Assembly (NCBI GenBank): GCA_913774665.1
Contig: CAJYHN010000013.1
Span: 1-64,000 of the forward strand
Source: an uncultured Microbacterium sp.
GTDB lineage: Bacteria; Actinomycetota; Actinomycetes; Actinomycetales; Microbacteriaceae
Reading direction: 5' to 3'
DNA: 64,000 nt
Part shown: piece after piece, positions 62,378 to 64,000 of the stretch
How the letters are laid out: the number at the start of each line of letters is the position of its first letter
Numbering within the stretch: the stretch's first letter is position 1
The notes under the pieces: generated by a model
What the model saw: the letters and a program-made list of their open reading frames with translations, nothing else
What the model was told of the DNA's origin: nothing
Databases searched by the model: none
Made by a program: the position numbers and the translations under genes

Positions 62378-64000
62378 TCAGCCGCAGTCGTAGACGATCG
62401 TGGGGGCCGAGCTGTCGGCGGCGCAGTGCTGGGTGACCCAGGTGCGGATCTGCGATGAGGCGGTGGTCGTCGACGCGGCCGCCAGGGAGGTGCCCCCTCC
62501 CCGTTGGTCTCCGCCGATGACGTAGCGCACCTGCCCGGAGTCGACCAGCGCGGTGAAAGCGTCGAGCGTCGGCACGTCGTCGGTGCCGTTGAAGCCGCCG
62601 ATCGGCAGGAACGAGCCCCCGTCCGAGGCGAGGATCAGCTGCGCCGCCGACTGCGCCCCGAAGGTCGCCGCCAGGTACGTCGACCCCGTGCTGCGAGCCT
62701 GCAGCCACGACACGAGGGCCCCGTCGTCCGCCTCGCCCGCGCCGAAACCGCCGCCGCCGAAGCCGGAGGGCGCCCCGCCGGCTGCCCCGCGCGCGCGTCC
62801 CGACGACGATCCGCCCGGCGCGGCTCCGGTGCCGCGACCCGCACCCTGCCCCGCGCCCTGCCCGGATCCGGGCGCCGCTGGCCCGCCCGGCGCGGCGCCG
62901 AATCCCTGGCTGCCGCGCCCTCCGGTTGGCATCCCGCCGGCGAAATCCGCTCCTCCGAACCCGCGACCGCCGAAGCCCGCCGATTCGGACGCCCCGCCGG
63001 CGACCGGGTTGATCGAACTGGGGTGGGCGATGGTCATGGCAGACCAGACGGCCGGGGTGAGGAGCAACCCGATCATCACCGCGACCGTCGTGATGGCGCG
63101 CCCGCGCAGCCGCGTCGGGAGCAGCACGATCGCGGCGATCGCCGCGACGCCCTGCGCGATCGAGACCGGCACACTGTACCCGCCCGTCGCCAGGCCGATC
63201 CCCAGGGCGGTCGACCCCGCGACGGCGACGACGGCGATCTGCGGCCAGACCCTGCCCGCCCGATGCGCCGCGGCGAGCGCCGTCCCCACGACCAGTGCCA
63301 GCGGGATCGCGAGGGCAGCGGTGTAGAACTGGTGCATTCCGGCGACGGTCGAGAACATCGCGGCGAAGGTCGCGAGCCACACCGTCAGCAGCACCGTGAG
63401 CGGGCGCGAGAACCGCAGCACCCACAGGACGATGATCCCGACGATCGCCGCGGGGATGAGCCACGCCACCTGGCCCGCGAGCTGAGCGTTGAACAGGCGC
63501 AGCACGCCCGGCTCGCCCGAGAAGGGTGGGGTGAACGACTCGTAGGCGGCGCTGTCGGCGGTGGCGGAGAAGCGACCGAGCCCGTTGTACCCGAACACCA
63601 TCTCCCACGGGTTGTTCGACAGCGTGCTGCCGATGTAGGGCCGATCTCCGGCGGGGATCATCGAGACGATCGCCACCCACCACAGGGATGCCACGAGGCT
63701 CACCGCCCCGGCCAGGGCGAGGTGACCGAGGCGTCGGGCCCACGACTGCCGCGTGAAGAGGTACGCCAGCGCCAGGGCCGGCCACACCGCCCAGGCCTCG
63801 AGCTCGTAGAACTGGAAGGACAGGCCGATCAGCGCTCCCGCGGTGACCAGCCACCCCAGGCTCCGCGCCTGCAGGGCGCGCACCGCCGCCCACGCGGTGA
63901 GGGCGAGGCCGAGGACGAAGAAGGTCTCGGGCTGATTCGAGCGGGCCACCGCGACGAGGATCGGCGTGACGGCCGCGACGCTGCCGGCGATGAGTCCGGC
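62378..64000 (-). CDS. ArnT-like GT39-family membrane glycosyltransferase, 5' end cut by window edge
   Basis: The frame is open to the right edge, so the N-terminus (with the catalytic first loops) is outside. The 540 visible residues hold at least nine membrane helices and the VARSNQPETFFVLGLALTAW segment typical of polyprenol-sugar-dependent glycosyltransferases. Two low-complexity blocks rich in Gly/Ala/Pro/Ser interrupt the soluble part (about bases 62720-62990), then a compact extracellular C-terminal domain follows. It probably transfers a sugar from a lipid carrier to protein or wall polymer. Confidence 0.85.
   Translation of the reverse strand, partial: AGLIAGSVAAVTPILVAVARSNQPETFFVLGLALTAWAAVRALQARSLGWLVTAGALIGLSFQFYELEAWAVWPALALAYLFTRQSWARRLGHLALAGAVSLVASLWWVAIVSMIPAGDRPYIGSTLSNNPWEMVFGYNGLGRFSATADSAAYESFTPPFSGEPGVLRLFNAQLAGQVAWLIPAAIVGIIVLWVLRFSRPLTVLLTVWLATFAAMFSTVAGMHQFYTAALAIPLALVVGTALAAAHRAGRVWPQIAVVAVAGSTALGIGLATGGYSVPVSIAQGVAAIAAIVLLPTRLRGRAITTVAVMIGLLLTPAVWSAMTIAHPSSINPVAGGASESAGFGGRGFGGADFAGGMPTGGRGSQGFGAAPGGPAAPGSGQGAGQGAGRGTGAAPGGSSSGRARGAAGGAPSGFGGGGFGAGEADDGALVSWLQARSTGSTYLAATFGAQSAAQLILASDGGSFLPIGGFNGTDDVPTLDAFTALVDSGQVRYVIGGDQRGGGTSLAAASTTTASSQIRTWVTQHCAADSSAPTIVYDCG

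Noticed and set aside
1-64000. Mobile elements, CRISPR arrays, rRNA, prophage
   Set aside because: No transposase, integrase, regular spacer-repeat array, rRNA-like stretch or phage gene could be seen.

Overview
The window is a piece of a high-GC actinobacterial chromosome, most likely family Microbacteriaceae and plausibly Microbacterium. I infer this from the very high GC, the actinobacterial cell-division and wall cluster with wag31/DivIVA and sepF, the IdsA - Rv2175c-like - PknL-like - class II DAHP synthase order also found in mycobacteria, the GarA-FtsR-MerR block, the CtaC/CtaD/CtaF oxidase, and many genes that look leaderless. I saw no insertion sequence, prophage, CRISPR array, rRNA or complete tRNA. 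It is overwhelmingly core housekeeping DNA, and I found no convincing new multi-gene system. The most interesting signals are regulatory DNA around cell-wall and division genes.

Layout. 1-1.3 kb: 3' part of an RCC1-repeat protein gene cut by the window edge. 1.4-5.3 kb (minus): PP2C phosphatase and the cytochrome oxidase genes ctaF-ctaD-ctaC. 5.4-12.2 kb: erpA, an M20 dipeptidase, a DUF3043 membrane protein (plus), pyrD, nrdR, hisD and an unknown membrane protein. 12.2-33.9 kb (almost all minus): a long run read as mraZ, rsmH, an ftsL-like gene, ftsI, murF, mraY, murD, ftsW, murG, murC, ftsQ, ftsZ, yggS, sepF, yggT, wag31, lspA, an rluD-type gene and dnaE. murE is absent from its usual place between ftsI and murF.

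34.2-44.4 kb: DUF3040 protein, polyprenyl diphosphate synthase, Rv2175c-like DNA-binding protein, a secreted LysM/lysozyme-fold protein, a four-PASTA-repeat Ser/Thr kinase, class II DAHP synthase, a PlsC-type acyltransferase, ROK glucokinase and a FadD15-like acyl-CoA synthetase. 44.5-53.6 kb: peptide deformylase, a large acidic MinD-like ATPase, pyruvate carboxylase, a divergent ParA gene, two MerR regulators (ResR/McdR-like and FtsR-like) and a GarA-like FHA protein. 53.9-64 kb: CopC-like protein, dihydrolipoyl dehydrogenase, CYTH protein with a small acidic partner, glutamine amidotransferase, NAD(P)HX epimerase, YihY protein, prepilin peptidase, DUF1905, DUF2809, Mug-type DNA glycosylase, alpha/beta hydrolase and a glycosyltransferase cut by the right edge.

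How it fits together. The centre makes lipid II and the divisome (MraY, MurC/D/F/G, FtsW, FtsI, FtsQ, FtsZ, SepF) and the polar growth factor Wag31. The flanks hold likely controllers of the same process: MraZ with a three-repeat operator in front of its gene, an FtsR homologue, a PASTA kinase with its presumed DNA-binding substrate, and a LysM protein whose promoter carries four 9-bp direct repeats resembling MtrA sites. Two adjacent palindromes sit upstream of ftsZ. Many genes have a -10 box (TANNNT) ending 6-8 nt before the start codon and no Shine-Dalgarno, suggesting widespread leaderless transcription.
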